Origin: Thiodiazotropha sp040506275
GTDB lineage: Bacteria; Pseudomonadota; Gammaproteobacteria; Chromatiales; Chromatiaceae
Direction of reading: 5' to 3'
NCBI GenBank assembly: GCA_040506275.1
Contig: JBEVXD010000004.1
Coordinates: forward strand, 1 to 64,000
DNA: 64,000 nt
This document shows positions 43,185 to 52,895 of the stretch, piece by piece. The notes beneath the pieces were generated by a model. It worked only from the letters and a program-made list of their open reading frames with translations. It did not search any database and was not told the DNA's origin. Position 1 is the stretch's first letter, and each line of letters starts with the position of its first letter. A program made the translations under genes and the position numbers.

Positions 43185-45173
43185 ATGAACAAATTAGCGG
43201 ATGAAGAGCAGACTATTGCTCATCCTGGAGTACTCTCGAAGAAACAGATAATTGCAGGTGTCATATTCACCATCTTAGCACTTATACTTTCAACTATTGT
43301 ACCAACTGTTGAAATAGCCTGGGTTGCAGCAATTCTGGTTTTAACAATCTATCTTTTTGCCTTTGAAATTGTCGGCGTAGATGTTGCGGCAGCCACTGTG
43401 ATGGTCTTACTGGGATTGACCTCGCTCTTGGCTCCCCTGATGGGGCTGGAAGATGGACTGGTCAACAACAATCACCTATTTGACGGTTTCTCATCAAATG
43501 CTGTGATCTCTATTATTGCCGTGATGATCATAGGTGCAGGACTGGATAAGACAGGGATAATGACGAAAGTTGCTTCATTTATTCTTCAAATAGGTGGAAC
43601 AACAGAGTCTCGTATCATTCCTATTATTTCTGCAACAGTAGGATTTATCTCCTCATTTATGCAGAATGTTGGTGCAGCCGCACTTTTCCTCCCTGTTGTA
43701 TCCAGGATCTCAGCCCGATCAGGATTACCCATGTCACGCTTGCTGATGCCTATGGGCTTTACAGCTATCCTTGGCGGCACTATGACAATGGTCGGCTCCA
43801 GCCCACTGATTCTTCTTAATGATCTTATTTTGACTTCAAATAAGGCACTACCGGCAGACCAACAGATGGACACATGGGGCCTCTTCTCTGTAACACCAGT
43901 TGGTGTGGCATTAATTGCCACTGGCATTATCTATTTTGTTATAGCCGGACGTTTTGTTCTACCAAAAACAAAAAGTGAAAGTAATACTGTTGGCTCGGAC
44001 TCACTACAGTATTTTCATGATGTCTATGGAGTAGATTTTGCGATCAATGAGGTCGTTGTTAAAGATGATAGTGAATTGACTGGTGTTCGACTGGATGATG
44101 TTGAAACTGCCTATCGCATCAGAGTTATTGCCAGTAAACAATCTGGTGAAGAGGCAAGGGTCGGACCCGGCACTATAGCAAGAGATACAGAATTCAAGTC
44201 TGGAATGGTGTTGGGTGTGGTTGCCAACCCCCACGATCTCTCTCATTTCATTGAGCGCTTCAATCTGAAACTACGTTCAACACTACGTACCTTTTCTGAA
44301 TCACTGTCTAGCACTAAATCGGGTATAGGTGAGGTTGTCATTCCACCTGGTTCAAGCTTGATCGGTAAAAGCGCGCGTGACGTATGGATGAGAAAAACCT
44401 ATGGATTAGCGATGATCGGTCTTCATAGAAATGGCGAAACATTGAGAGAAGGGGATGATATCCGCAACATGCCTTTTCATGCAGGTGATACCCTGGTTGT
44501 CCATTCAGCTTGGAATGTATTAGAACGCTTAGAGAAAGATCGCGATTTCGTTGTGGTCACCACTGAGTACCCTCGCGAAGAGGAGTTGCGCCCGAACAAG
44601 ATTTTACCTGCTGCCATTTTCTTTGGCATTGCTCTGTTTATGGTTCTGTTTACTGATATTCGTTTATCTGTTGCTCTACTGACAGGCGCAATAGGTATGG
44701 TTTTAACTGGAGTATTAAAAATTGAAGAGGCTTATGATGCTGTTAGTTGGAAAACCGTCTTCCTATTGGCATCCCTTATCCCACTAGGACTGGCTGTTGA
44801 AACATCTGGCACAGCCAAATGGATAGCTGAACAGGTACTCTCAGTAGTAGGCGATATGCCACTATGGGTTATTCAAGCCTCTATTGCTGTGTTAGCTACG
44901 TTCTTTACACTGGTAATGTCAAATGTTGGCGCTACGGTTCTGTTAGTTCCACTTGCGGTAAACATCGCAATTGGTGCCGGTGGCAGTCCTGCAGTTTTTG
45001 CGCTGACCGTAGCCATAGCCACTTCAAATTCATTTCTTATACCAACTCATCAGGTTAACGCTCTGATCATGGGGCCAGCAGGCTATAGAGTAGCTGACTT
45101 TATGAAGGCTGGCGGGATTATGACAATACTGTTCCTGATAGTCATGATGATCATGATGTCGTTGGTATTCTAG
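43185..45173 (+). CDS. SLC13-family permease with two TrkA-C domains
   Basis: 662 residues. About 11-12 membrane segments in two blocks (residues about 20-260 and 465-660) with pseudo-symmetrical repeats (AIISIIAVMIIGAGLDKTG; SNVGATVLLVPLAVNIAIG). Between them (about 275-455) sit two TrkA-C/RCK-C regulatory modules (the second has VIPPGSSLIGKSARDVWMRK). This is the DASS/arsenite-permease superfamily used for sulfate, dicarboxylates or other anions with Na+. Which anion cannot be told. It is adjacent to NhaD (13-bp gap), which would extrude the imported Na+. Confidence 0.85.
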   Translation: MNKLADEEQTIAHPGVLSKKQIIAGVIFTILALILSTIVPTVEIAWVAAILVLTIYLFAFEIVGVDVAAATVMVLLGLTSLLAPLMGLEDGLVNNNHLFDGFSSNAVISIIAVMIIGAGLDKTGIMTKVASFILQIGGTTESRIIPIISATVGFISSFMQNVGAAALFLPVVSRISARSGLPMSRLLMPMGFTAILGGTMTMVGSSPLILLNDLILTSNKALPADQQMDTWGLFSVTPVGVALIATGIIYFVIAGRFVLPKTKSESNTVGSDSLQYFHDVYGVDFAINEVVVKDDSELTGVRLDDVETAYRIRVIASKQSGEEARVGPGTIARDTEFKSGMVLGVVANPHDLSHFIERFNLKLRSTLRTFSESLSSTKSGIGEVVIPPGSSLIGKSARDVWMRKTYGLAMIGLHRNGETLREGDDIRNMPFHAGDTLVVHSAWNVLERLEKDRDFVVVTTEYPREEELRPNKILPAAIFFGIALFMVLFTDIRLSVALLTGAIGMVLTGVLKIEEAYDAVSWKTVFLLASLIPLGLAVETSGTAKWIAEQVLSVVGDMPLWVIQASIAVLATFFTLVMSNVGATVLLVPLAVNIAIGAGGSPAVFALTVAIATSNSFLIPTHQVNALIMGPAGYRVADFMKAGGIMTILFLIVMMIMMSLVF

Positions 45174-45186
45174 GACTCAACAGAAA

Positions 45187-46608
45187 ATGAAATGGATAAC
45201 AAAATTTAAAATTCCAACCCTTGTTTTGCTTACCGGATTACCTGTAACAGCATATTCTGAAAATTTAGATCAGATGAATCTAACCACCAGTTGGGTTGGA
45301 TATTTATCGATATCAATTTTCTTATTTGCGTATCTACTGGTTATGGCGGAGGAATTTACCCATTTACGTAAATCAAAACCTGTAATCATTGGTGCAGGCT
45401 TAATCTGGGCAATTATTGGTGGCGTTTATGTCAATCATGGCATAACCAATACCGTGGAACATGCAATAAGACATAATCTTTTAGAATACGCTGAATTAAT
45501 GCTCTTCTTATTGGTAGCTATGACCTATATCAATACAATGGAGGAACGTGGCATATTCAATGCATTGCGTGCCTGGTTGATTAGAAGTGGATATGGCTTT
45601 CGTTCGCTTTTTTGGATTACTGGAATTCTGGCATTTATAATTTCGCCTATAGCTGACAATCTTACTACAGCCCTGCTTATGTGCGCAGTAGTAATGGCAG
45701 TTGGAGAGGGTAACAGTAAATTTATTACTTTGTCATGCATCAATATAGTTGTTGGAGCAAACGCAGGCGGCGCATTTTCACCGTTTGGGGATATAACAAC
45801 ATTAATGGTCTGGCAAAAAGGGTTCGTGGACTTTTCGACTTTCTTTAATCTATTCATACCATCACTGGTAAACTTTGTTATACCTGCTTTGATCATGCAT
45901 TTTGCAGTTCCTGATATCAAACCTGATGCGTCTGATGAAAAAGTTGCAATGCAGCGTGGCGCGATTCGTATCGTTATCTTATTTTTGGCTACCATAACAA
46001 CTGCTGTCTCTTTCCATAACTTTTTACATATCCCTCCTGTAATAGGTATGCTTACTGGCTTGGGGTATTTGCAACTATTTGGTTACTATCTCAAGAAGAC
46101 AGCAAACAAAGATTCTCAGATACAACCTGACAACACAGAGCATGATGCTGAAATGGGATCACCTGTTGCCTTTGATGTATTCTCACCAGTAGCACGTGCT
46201 GAGTGGGACACTCTTCTGTTTTTCTATGGCGTTGTACTATGTGTCGGTGGATTGGGGTTTCTTGGCTACCTGAGTATGGCGTCAGAGTTGATGTACTCAG
46301 GTTGGGGGCCGACCAATGCAAATATTGCTGTTGGAGTGCTCTCTGCAATAGTTGACAATATTCCTGTAATGTTTGCTGTATTAACCATGAGCCCGGATAT
46401 GTCCACTGGACAATGGCTGTTAGTAACCCTAACCGCAGGTGTTGGGGGGTCTTTGCTGTCTATTGGATCCGCTGCTGGCGTTGCCCTTATGGGCCAGGCT
46501 AGAGGAAAATATACCTTCTTCGGTCATTTGAAGTGGACACCGGCTATATCTGCTGGGTATATCGCGAGTATCTATGCTCATATGTCTGTAAATGCCAGCC
46601 ATTTCTAA
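45187..46608 (+). CDS. nhaD: Na+/H+ antiporter NhaD
   Basis: 473 residues with about 11-13 membrane segments, a signal-like N-terminus, the helix LILVMAEEFTHLRKSKPV-type block (YLLVMAEEFTHLRKSKPV), HAIRHNLLEYAELMLFLLVAMTYI and SPIADNLTTALLM. These are typical NhaD family features, and the DNLTT motif contains an Asp in a half-helix break expected for ion exchange. It expels Na+ (or Li+) for protons at the inner membrane. Last gene of the cluster; no terminator was seen after it. Confidence 0.9.
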   Translation: MKWITKFKIPTLVLLTGLPVTAYSENLDQMNLTTSWVGYLSISIFLFAYLLVMAEEFTHLRKSKPVIIGAGLIWAIIGGVYVNHGITNTVEHAIRHNLLEYAELMLFLLVAMTYINTMEERGIFNALRAWLIRSGYGFRSLFWITGILAFIISPIADNLTTALLMCAVVMAVGEGNSKFITLSCINIVVGANAGGAFSPFGDITTLMVWQKGFVDFSTFFNLFIPSLVNFVIPALIMHFAVPDIKPDASDEKVAMQRGAIRIVILFLATITTAVSFHNFLHIPPVIGMLTGLGYLQLFGYYLKKTANKDSQIQPDNTEHDAEMGSPVAFDVFSPVARAEWDTLLFFYGVVLCVGGLGFLGYLSMASELMYSGWGPTNANIAVGVLSAIVDNIPVMFAVLTMSPDMSTGQWLLVTLTAGVGGSLLSIGSAAGVALMGQARGKYTFFGHLKWTPAISAGYIASIYAHMSVNASHF

Positions 46609-46797
46609 ATTTAGACGATTAATTACTAAAATAAGAATCCCATGTACATCTGTGTAAACTATTATTGGAGCATCACTGAGCCACTCAAATCCACTAAACT
46701 ATTATTTCCTGACAATTCAGTCGCTTATAAAACTTTCACCCAACAATTCATTGAGATTCAATCACCAACATCTAGTTATTCGATCAACCAGTTTTAC

Positions 46798-46824
46798 TAA
46801 AGAAATCCCTTGATGCGCCGACAC
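46798..46824 (+). promoter_or_regulatory. FliA (sigma-28) promoter of the YjfB-type gene
   Basis: TAAAGAAA-N11-GCCGACAC, compared with the consensus TAAAGTTT-N11-GCCGATAA; spacing is exact and the core TAAAG and GCCGA are intact. It is 43 bases upstream of the start at 46867. Confidence 0.75.
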
Positions 46825-46866
46825 TGCATATCGAGTGCTATATTTTTTCATCCTAGGAGTTAATCG

Positions 46867-47064
46867 ATGGATATTTCTGGTGTCAGTTCTTCCGCAATCA
46901 GCATGATTGCAAACACCGGGACCCAAACTGGTGTCGCCACACAGAAGAAAGTGATGGAGATGCAGGAACAGACTGCTACTAAGCTGATTGAAGCGATACA
47001 GCAGACTCCACAAAAGCCTACCGCCTCAAGCACAATAGGCGGCAATATTGATGTAAAGGCTTAG
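46867..47064 (+). CDS. YjfB-type putative motility protein
   Basis: 65 residues with the family pattern: MDISGVSSSAISMI, then an amphipathic helix (TQKKVMEMQEQTATKLIEAI) and a polar tail with GGNIDVKA. YjfB-like proteins are small, common in flagellated bacteria and of unknown mechanism. Ribosome site AGGAGTT is 7 bases upstream of the ATG. It has its own FliA-like promoter and a strong terminator, so it is a self-contained flagellar-regulon gene. It is the only motility gene in the window. Confidence 0.8.
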   Translation: MDISGVSSSAISMIANTGTQTGVATQKKVMEMQEQTATKLIEAIQQTPQKPTASSTIGGNIDVKA

Positions 47065-47107
47065 TCTCTTCCAGTCACTTCTAACATAAGACAGACCTTC
47101 ATAAGAG

Positions 47108-47140
47108 ACTCCCGTAAATAAGATTACGGGAGTTTTTTCT
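47108..47140. terminator. Strong intrinsic terminator after the YjfB-type gene
   Basis: ACTCCCGTAA (47108-47117) and TTACGGGAGT (47124-47133) form a perfect 10-bp stem with a six-base loop, followed by six T residues and then TTTT. It can also terminate the convergent GGDEF-EAL gene. Confidence 0.9.
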
Positions 47141-47188
47141 TTTCAGATATAAAATCTCTTCTCACTGCATCTGAGATTGCAAGATCTA

Positions 47189-49558
47189 TTAACTTACCGG
47201 CCTCATAAATTCATGAGAGTTCTTTCTATTGGCTGAATTGTTTTCCAGAAACTCATGTAATTGACTGTTTGTCAGAGGTCTGGCAAAGAGAAATCCCTGT
47301 CCTTCGTCACACCCTTCACTCTTTAAAAATTCCAGCTGATCAGAATCTTCTATTCCTTCTGCAATAACCGTCTTATTAAGAGTACGTCCCAGTGCAATTA
47401 TGGTTCTTGAAATTTCAGCATTCTGTTTATCATTACAAACATTCGTTATGAAACTACGATCTATTTTCAGTTTGTCAACAGGTAATGCAGCAAGTTGTGC
47501 TAGAGATGAAAAACCTGTACCAAAATCATCAATGGCAATTGTGATGCCCATATCTCGCAAATCCGATAAGCTGCTAGCTGATCCTTCAGTATCGCGCATC
47601 AATATATTTTCAGTAACTTCCAACTCAAGCAGTTCGGTACTGAGACCTGTTTTTAAAAGTACACTTTTAATCACTTCCCTAAGACTGTCACTTTGAATCT
47701 GAATTCCAGACAAATTGACAGCAACACGTCCAAAGTCCAATCCCAATGACCTCCATTGTTGAGCATCCCTGCAGGCTTGGGATAGAACCCATTCACCTAT
47801 ACCTCTTATTTGCCCGGACTCTTCTGCAATCGTAATAAACTTTTCAGGCGAAATCATACCTTTTTCAGGATGCACCCAGCGAACCAATGCTTCCACACCT
47901 GTAATTCCACCATTTAATAGATCAATTTTTGGTTGGTAGTGAACTTCAAATTGATGTTTATTTAATGCAGTACGTAGACCGGATTCAATCGTATAGTGAT
48001 AGAGTGCTTTTTCACTTAACTCCTGGGTATAGAACTGAAAGCCACCTCTTTCTATATTTTTTGCTTTATACATTGCAGCATCAGCATTTTTTAACAATGT
48101 TGCTACATCATTGCCATCATTGGGGTACATTGAAATACCGATACTTGCACTAATGTAAAATTCGTTATCTTGTACCAAAAAGTTTTTTTCAAAACAGCTC
48201 TGTATTTTAGCCGCTAAAAGTACAGCATTATGCGAATGTTCGATATTCTCCACCAATAGTGCAAATTCATCGCCACCCAGCCGTGCCAAAGTATCCTCTT
48301 CTCTAACAACTTTTTTCAAACGTTCAGCAATCATTTTCAGCACCTCGTCACCGGCGGGATGCCCAAAACTGTCATTGATATTTTTAAAGCGATCGAGATC
48401 TAAGTACAAAATACATAGTTTATGCTTGCTATGTTTACTTTGGGTTATGGCATGAGAAATTCTGTCACTAAAAAGCAATCGGTTGGCTAATTTTGTCAAT
48501 CTATCAAAATAGGCAAGTTTCTTTATCTTATTCTCAGCCTTTATTCGTTCGGTTACATCGACATTCACACCAGTAAGGCGTGTTAATTTACCATTACTGT
48601 CAAGTGTTGGCGTTGCTCTTGATAGAATACACCGATATCCACCATCTTTATGTTGCAACCTGAACTCTTCCTCCCAACTGCCTGCAACATTAAAAATATA
48701 CTCGTCTAATTTATGTAGAATTTCACCACGATCATCTGGGTGGAGCATGCTTTTCCAGGAATCAAGATCATTCTTAATCTCACTATCCTTATACCCAAGC
48801 TGCTCTTTCCAACGCGGAGAGAGATAAAAACTATTCTGATCAAGATCCCATTCCCAGAAACCATCCAGTGAGGTTTCAAGAACGTTGCCAAACTGTTGCT
48901 CAGCTGTCTTCAGTGCATGTTCTACACTCTCCAGATGTCGCGATCCGGATGACAGTTCATTTTGCAAAAATTTATGTTCAAAGGATAGGTGTATGCTTTC
49001 AATCTGCTGGTTATAGAATTTTTGTGCGACAAACAACATACCGATAGCAAACAGCATCAGCAGCACACCTAGAATCGATAGAGACAAATCCCCCCTGGAA
49101 AAGAGCTCTATTTCCAATGGCAACAGCAGCGGGATAAGAAATACCACATAGACTTCAAGAACAGCGGCATAGGCAGTGATACTGAATGCAGCCAGACCGG
49201 TCAGCAGCATGAACAGCATTACCTGGTGATCAGTCGACCAGGCCGGGTCGTAGGAGAGGCTCAATAAACCCCAGATCAATCCACTAATGAAAGTTGCGAT
49301 CAAATGTCTTCGCAACCATATGCCAAGTTTTGCCTGGCTCTTATTGATCCGTTTAAAACTGCGCAGCAGAAAGAGCCTGGCAAAATTCAGTCCGAGTAAT
49401 CCCACACCCCATACAACCAACCAGGGACTATCCGTGACAAACGAAAAGTAAATCCACGCAAAACAGCCGACCAAAACTCCTGGCGCTACTACTGAACCAC
49501 TATAGGAAAAGAGTAGGTCTATCTGCTTATCTAGAACTGCTTGTTTAATTGATTTCAT
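47189..49558 (-). CDS. PAS-GGDEF-EAL cyclic di-GMP enzyme
   Basis: 789 residues. About six to seven membrane segments (residues about 15-190), a coiled-coil linker, a PAS domain (about 220-335, DGFWEWDLDQNSFYLSPRWK), GGDEF domain (about 345-510, active site in REEDTLARLGGDEF with the RxxD inhibitory site) and EAL domain (about 520-775: EALVRW, VTENILM, IDDFGTGFSSL, KIDRSFI, AEGIED). Both active sites have their key residues, so synthesis and breakdown of c-di-GMP are possible. It is monocistronic and convergent with the YjfB-type gene. Confidence 0.93.
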   Translation of the reverse strand: MKSIKQAVLDKQIDLLFSYSGSVVAPGVLVGCFAWIYFSFVTDSPWLVVWGVGLLGLNFARLFLLRSFKRINKSQAKLGIWLRRHLIATFISGLIWGLLSLSYDPAWSTDHQVMLFMLLTGLAAFSITAYAAVLEVYVVFLIPLLLPLEIELFSRGDLSLSILGVLLMLFAIGMLFVAQKFYNQQIESIHLSFEHKFLQNELSSGSRHLESVEHALKTAEQQFGNVLETSLDGFWEWDLDQNSFYLSPRWKEQLGYKDSEIKNDLDSWKSMLHPDDRGEILHKLDEYIFNVAGSWEEEFRLQHKDGGYRCILSRATPTLDSNGKLTRLTGVNVDVTERIKAENKIKKLAYFDRLTKLANRLLFSDRISHAITQSKHSKHKLCILYLDLDRFKNINDSFGHPAGDEVLKMIAERLKKVVREEDTLARLGGDEFALLVENIEHSHNAVLLAAKIQSCFEKNFLVQDNEFYISASIGISMYPNDGNDVATLLKNADAAMYKAKNIERGGFQFYTQELSEKALYHYTIESGLRTALNKHQFEVHYQPKIDLLNGGITGVEALVRWVHPEKGMISPEKFITIAEESGQIRGIGEWVLSQACRDAQQWRSLGLDFGRVAVNLSGIQIQSDSLREVIKSVLLKTGLSTELLELEVTENILMRDTEGSASSLSDLRDMGITIAIDDFGTGFSSLAQLAALPVDKLKIDRSFITNVCNDKQNAEISRTIIALGRTLNKTVIAEGIEDSDQLEFLKSEGCDEGQGFLFARPLTNSQLHEFLENNSANRKNSHEFMRPVS

Positions 49559-49665
49559 AGTCCATTTCGTCTGCTCTCAGACTCCCCTATCCATCCGTGA
49601 CATTGTACACGCCATCCACAAAAAAACTAATGTTGCCAGGATGGTAGTGAAGTCATAGTCACACA

Positions 49666-52551
49666 TTATTTAAAATCAGGTGAAAAACCTTTACGCAGCG
49701 TATTTTCCGTAACACTTCTCGCTTGTAGAAATTGCAGTAAATAGTCTGGACCACCTGCTTTAGATCCTGTTCCACTCAGTCTGAAACCTCCAAATGGTTG
49801 TCGGTAGACGTTTGCTCTCGTTATTTTTCTGTTTAGATAGAGGTTACCTACATTGAACTTTCGTTTTGCAAGATTAAGATTCCCAGGAGATCGGCTGTAG
49901 ACACCCCCAGTCAAGGCATAGGACGTATCATTGGCAATATCTATCGCTTGCACAAAGTTCTTAGCCTTCATTAACGCTAATACAGGTCCAAATATCTCTT
50001 GTTGCGCAAGTGGGGAGTCCTCCGTCACATCTTTAAAAATCATCGGTGGTAAATAGTGGCCTTGCAACTCTGTGGGTAGATCACCCTTCGCAATAAGCGT
50101 AGAAGAGAGTTCACACTCGTTGATGAACCGTTCTATTCGTAGCTTCGCTCCACGGGAAATGACTGGTCCTAACTTATTGCCAGGCTTTGACGGATCCCCT
50201 ATCTTTAAACTCACCGCCGCATCAATCAACCTGACTGTAAACCGTTCATATATCTCTTCTACACAAATCACACGTGAGCAGGCACTACACTTCTGCCCCT
50301 GATAACCAAAGGCTGACTCAATAACACCACTAACTGCCTCATCCAAATCTGCATCCTGGTCAATGATGATGGCATTTTTACCCCCCATTTCAGCGATCAC
50401 TCTTTTTATCTGTCGCTGAGACTCTGAAAGTTCTGTAACCAGATTCAGAAGGTGAAGACCAATCTCTTTTGATCCTGTGAAGGCGATAAATTGTGTTCTT
50501 GGGTCACGCACCAAAGCTTCGCCTAAGACAGCGCCACTACCAGGAAGATAGTTCACTATCCCTTCTGGCAAACCAACTTCTTGCAATAGTTTACAAAAAT
50601 GCCAGACCACCACAGGTGTCTCAGAGGATGGTTTCAACATAACGCTATTACCACATACTATGGCAGCAGCAACCATACCAACAGGTATAGCCAGCGGAAA
50701 ATTCCAAGGTGGTAATATCACGCCAACCCCCAAGGGGTTATATTCCAAATGGTTCAATTCGCCTGGTATATGAGGTTGACTTATCTGCTCAAGTTTCTCA
50801 GCACATTGTGCGTAGTAACGGAGAAAATCAATCGCTTCCGCAACATCTGCATTTGCTTCCTGCCAACCCTTTCCAGCCTCTTTTACTTCCCAGGCAGCAA
50901 ACATGTCCTGCTCTTCATGTAATCGGTCTGCCGCATGCCGCAATAGTGTCGCTCTTTCCTGAAAAGTAAGGCTAGCCCATGCTGGCTGTGCTTCAACTGC
51001 CTTTCTCAATGCCACTTCTGCATCATCTTCTCCAGTCCTAACCACTCGTCCAACCATTTCGCTCGGATTCGCAGGATTGGTGGATTCAAGATAGGACTCT
51101 TCTATTGTCAAGTGTCCTGCGATTAAAAGTGGATAGGTGTCACCAATATTATGCTCAATACTTTCCAGAGCAGCAGAAAACTTTTCGCGTTCGGACTGTC
51201 GTGTAAATCTATGCAATGGATGGTTAAGAAACTCAGATTCAATATCAGCCAACTCACTCATCTGTATAGCTGGAGGTGCTAATACCTGTTCAACATCAGC
51301 TTCTGCCAGTGTCGGCAATATGGATTGATCCGAGGTATTTTCAAGTAAGCGTCTAACTAAATAGGCAATGCCAGGCAACATCTCCCCAAATGGCATATAA
51401 AGCCTTAACCTTAAACCACGATCTGTAATCAATCTTTCGAGCTCGCCAGACATGCCATATAACATTTGAAACTCGTAACTCTCCTGACCACGCTGACTGT
51501 GGTTGGCGAATACTATGGCACAGGCCAGGCTACGCAAATTGTGGGTTGCAATGGCAGGATGGATCAACACAGATTCGAAGAGTCGTTTTAAACACCGCTC
51601 ATAACAGGCATCTGTTTCTCCCTTGGTTTCCCACACCGGTATGGGCCACCCTTGCTGTCTGGCTATGATTGTCTCCATGTCCCAGTATGCGCCCCGCACC
51701 AATCGAACAGAGACTGGTACACCCCGGCTCTCTACCCACTCAATGAGATCACTTAAATCCTGATCAGTCTCTTTAAGGTAAGCCTGAAGCACCACACCCA
51801 AACCCTGCCACTCCCGATAGGCACTCTCCATCGCAAGCCTTTTAAACAGTCTGAGTATGATCTCTTTGTAGTCATATTGCTCCATATCCAGACAAAGCGT
51901 GATTCCACCATCCTTTGCCGCATCACATACCGGCCTTAACCGTTCCATCAAAATTTCAATCGCACCATCTGCGTCGACGGGTGCTATTTGAGAGTAGAGT
52001 GATGAGACTTTTATAGAGAGGTTTAAATCCTTGATCCCTGTAGAGGAGAGCTGCTTGATCAAATCAAGATAGGCAATCTGATATTCAGCAGCCTCCCTTT
52101 CACTCACTGTGGCTTCGCCAAGGAGGTCAAGGCTTGTGTATATCCCTCTGCGTTGTAATCTGGTTATGGAATGCAAAATCTCATCCGCATTCTCACCACC
52201 GATAAATCGATGCGCGACACCTCTTACAGCACTCCTGATAACAGGCGCGACCAGCTTTGGCAGACTATTCACCGTTACACGTCTGATCCCCCAGTTGATC
52301 AGCGAAGGTAGATGTTCGCTGTCAACCTCACCAAAGTACTCCTTGAAATGAGTGATCAGATTTTTGTCGTCAGTCAGCATCGGTACCGCATCAATAAATC
52401 TAAGTGCCTGTGTACGAAATTGACTATCGGCTACCAGTTGCGGTAGTAATCTATCGATCCAATCTGACCGTTTCGACGCTCCCCTCGCCTCACGTTCATT
52501 CCACATCTGACGGCCAACCCGTTGAATCTCGTCTTCTAACGATCTGTCCAC
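49666..52551 (-). CDS. putA: Bifunctional proline dehydrogenase / P5C dehydrogenase (short PutA)
   Basis: 961 residues from a GTG with AGGAG 9 bases upstream. N-terminal proline dehydrogenase barrel (about 80-420: ITLCLDMEQYDYKEI, RLVRGAYWD, YMPFGEMLPGIAYLVRRLLEN), C-terminal aldehyde dehydrogenase (about 470-950) with ALDH Glu in AEMGGKNAI and catalytic Cys in GQKCSAC. There is no ribbon-helix-helix domain, so it cannot repress its own gene as the E. coli protein does; this is the type A PutA. It oxidises proline to glutamate and feeds the quinone pool. No PutP transporter is adjacent. Confidence 0.93.
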   Translation of the reverse strand: MDRSLEDEIQRVGRQMWNEREARGASKRSDWIDRLLPQLVADSQFRTQALRFIDAVPMLTDDKNLITHFKEYFGEVDSEHLPSLINWGIRRVTVNSLPKLVAPVIRSAVRGVAHRFIGGENADEILHSITRLQRRGIYTSLDLLGEATVSEREAAEYQIAYLDLIKQLSSTGIKDLNLSIKVSSLYSQIAPVDADGAIEILMERLRPVCDAAKDGGITLCLDMEQYDYKEIILRLFKRLAMESAYREWQGLGVVLQAYLKETDQDLSDLIEWVESRGVPVSVRLVRGAYWDMETIIARQQGWPIPVWETKGETDACYERCLKRLFESVLIHPAIATHNLRSLACAIVFANHSQRGQESYEFQMLYGMSGELERLITDRGLRLRLYMPFGEMLPGIAYLVRRLLENTSDQSILPTLAEADVEQVLAPPAIQMSELADIESEFLNHPLHRFTRQSEREKFSAALESIEHNIGDTYPLLIAGHLTIEESYLESTNPANPSEMVGRVVRTGEDDAEVALRKAVEAQPAWASLTFQERATLLRHAADRLHEEQDMFAAWEVKEAGKGWQEANADVAEAIDFLRYYAQCAEKLEQISQPHIPGELNHLEYNPLGVGVILPPWNFPLAIPVGMVAAAIVCGNSVMLKPSSETPVVVWHFCKLLQEVGLPEGIVNYLPGSGAVLGEALVRDPRTQFIAFTGSKEIGLHLLNLVTELSESQRQIKRVIAEMGGKNAIIIDQDADLDEAVSGVIESAFGYQGQKCSACSRVICVEEIYERFTVRLIDAAVSLKIGDPSKPGNKLGPVISRGAKLRIERFINECELSSTLIAKGDLPTELQGHYLPPMIFKDVTEDSPLAQQEIFGPVLALMKAKNFVQAIDIANDTSYALTGGVYSRSPGNLNLAKRKFNVGNLYLNRKITRANVYRQPFGGFRLSGTGSKAGGPDYLLQFLQARSVTENTLRKGFSPDFK

Positions 52552-52747
52552 CTTCAGCTCCTGAAACGGCTTTTTACTTAAAGTTTAGACTGGATCTTTT
52601 AACCGGGGTGACTAAACACCCCTGTTCTTCGAGGCATTACAACAGAATAAAAAAGATGCTGATCAACACCATGCCTCTTTCTGGTGCCTATACCATTACC
52701 ACCACGCACTACTTTAGATCAGGGAGATATAAAACATCGCTCATTCA

Positions 52748-52762
52748 GCGCCAAAACTGTGC
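52748..52762 (+). promoter_or_regulatory. NtrC-like site upstream of urtA
   Basis: GCGCCAAAACTGTGC compared with the NtrC consensus GCACCAAAATGGTGC matches at 12 of 15 positions. It is centred 98 bp before the predicted start of transcription, a usual place for an NtrC enhancer. Confidence 0.6.
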
Positions 52763-52825
52763 ACACTAAATCACCACAGTTCACCCTCAAGCATTAACCA
52801 TCTGTTTTTAAATAATATTTTTTAG

Positions 52826-52841
52826 TTGGCACAGTACATGC
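52826..52841 (+). promoter_or_regulatory. Sigma-54 (-24/-12) promoter of urtA
   Basis: TTGGCAC-AGTAC-ATGC, GG and GC exactly 10 bases apart, 55 bases before the ATG of urtA. Together with the NtrC-like site it indicates control by nitrogen limitation. Confidence 0.82.
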
Positions 52842-52895
52842 CCTATCCATCTTCAGACCAAAACGTTGACTCTAACGAAATAGGACAAATAACAG

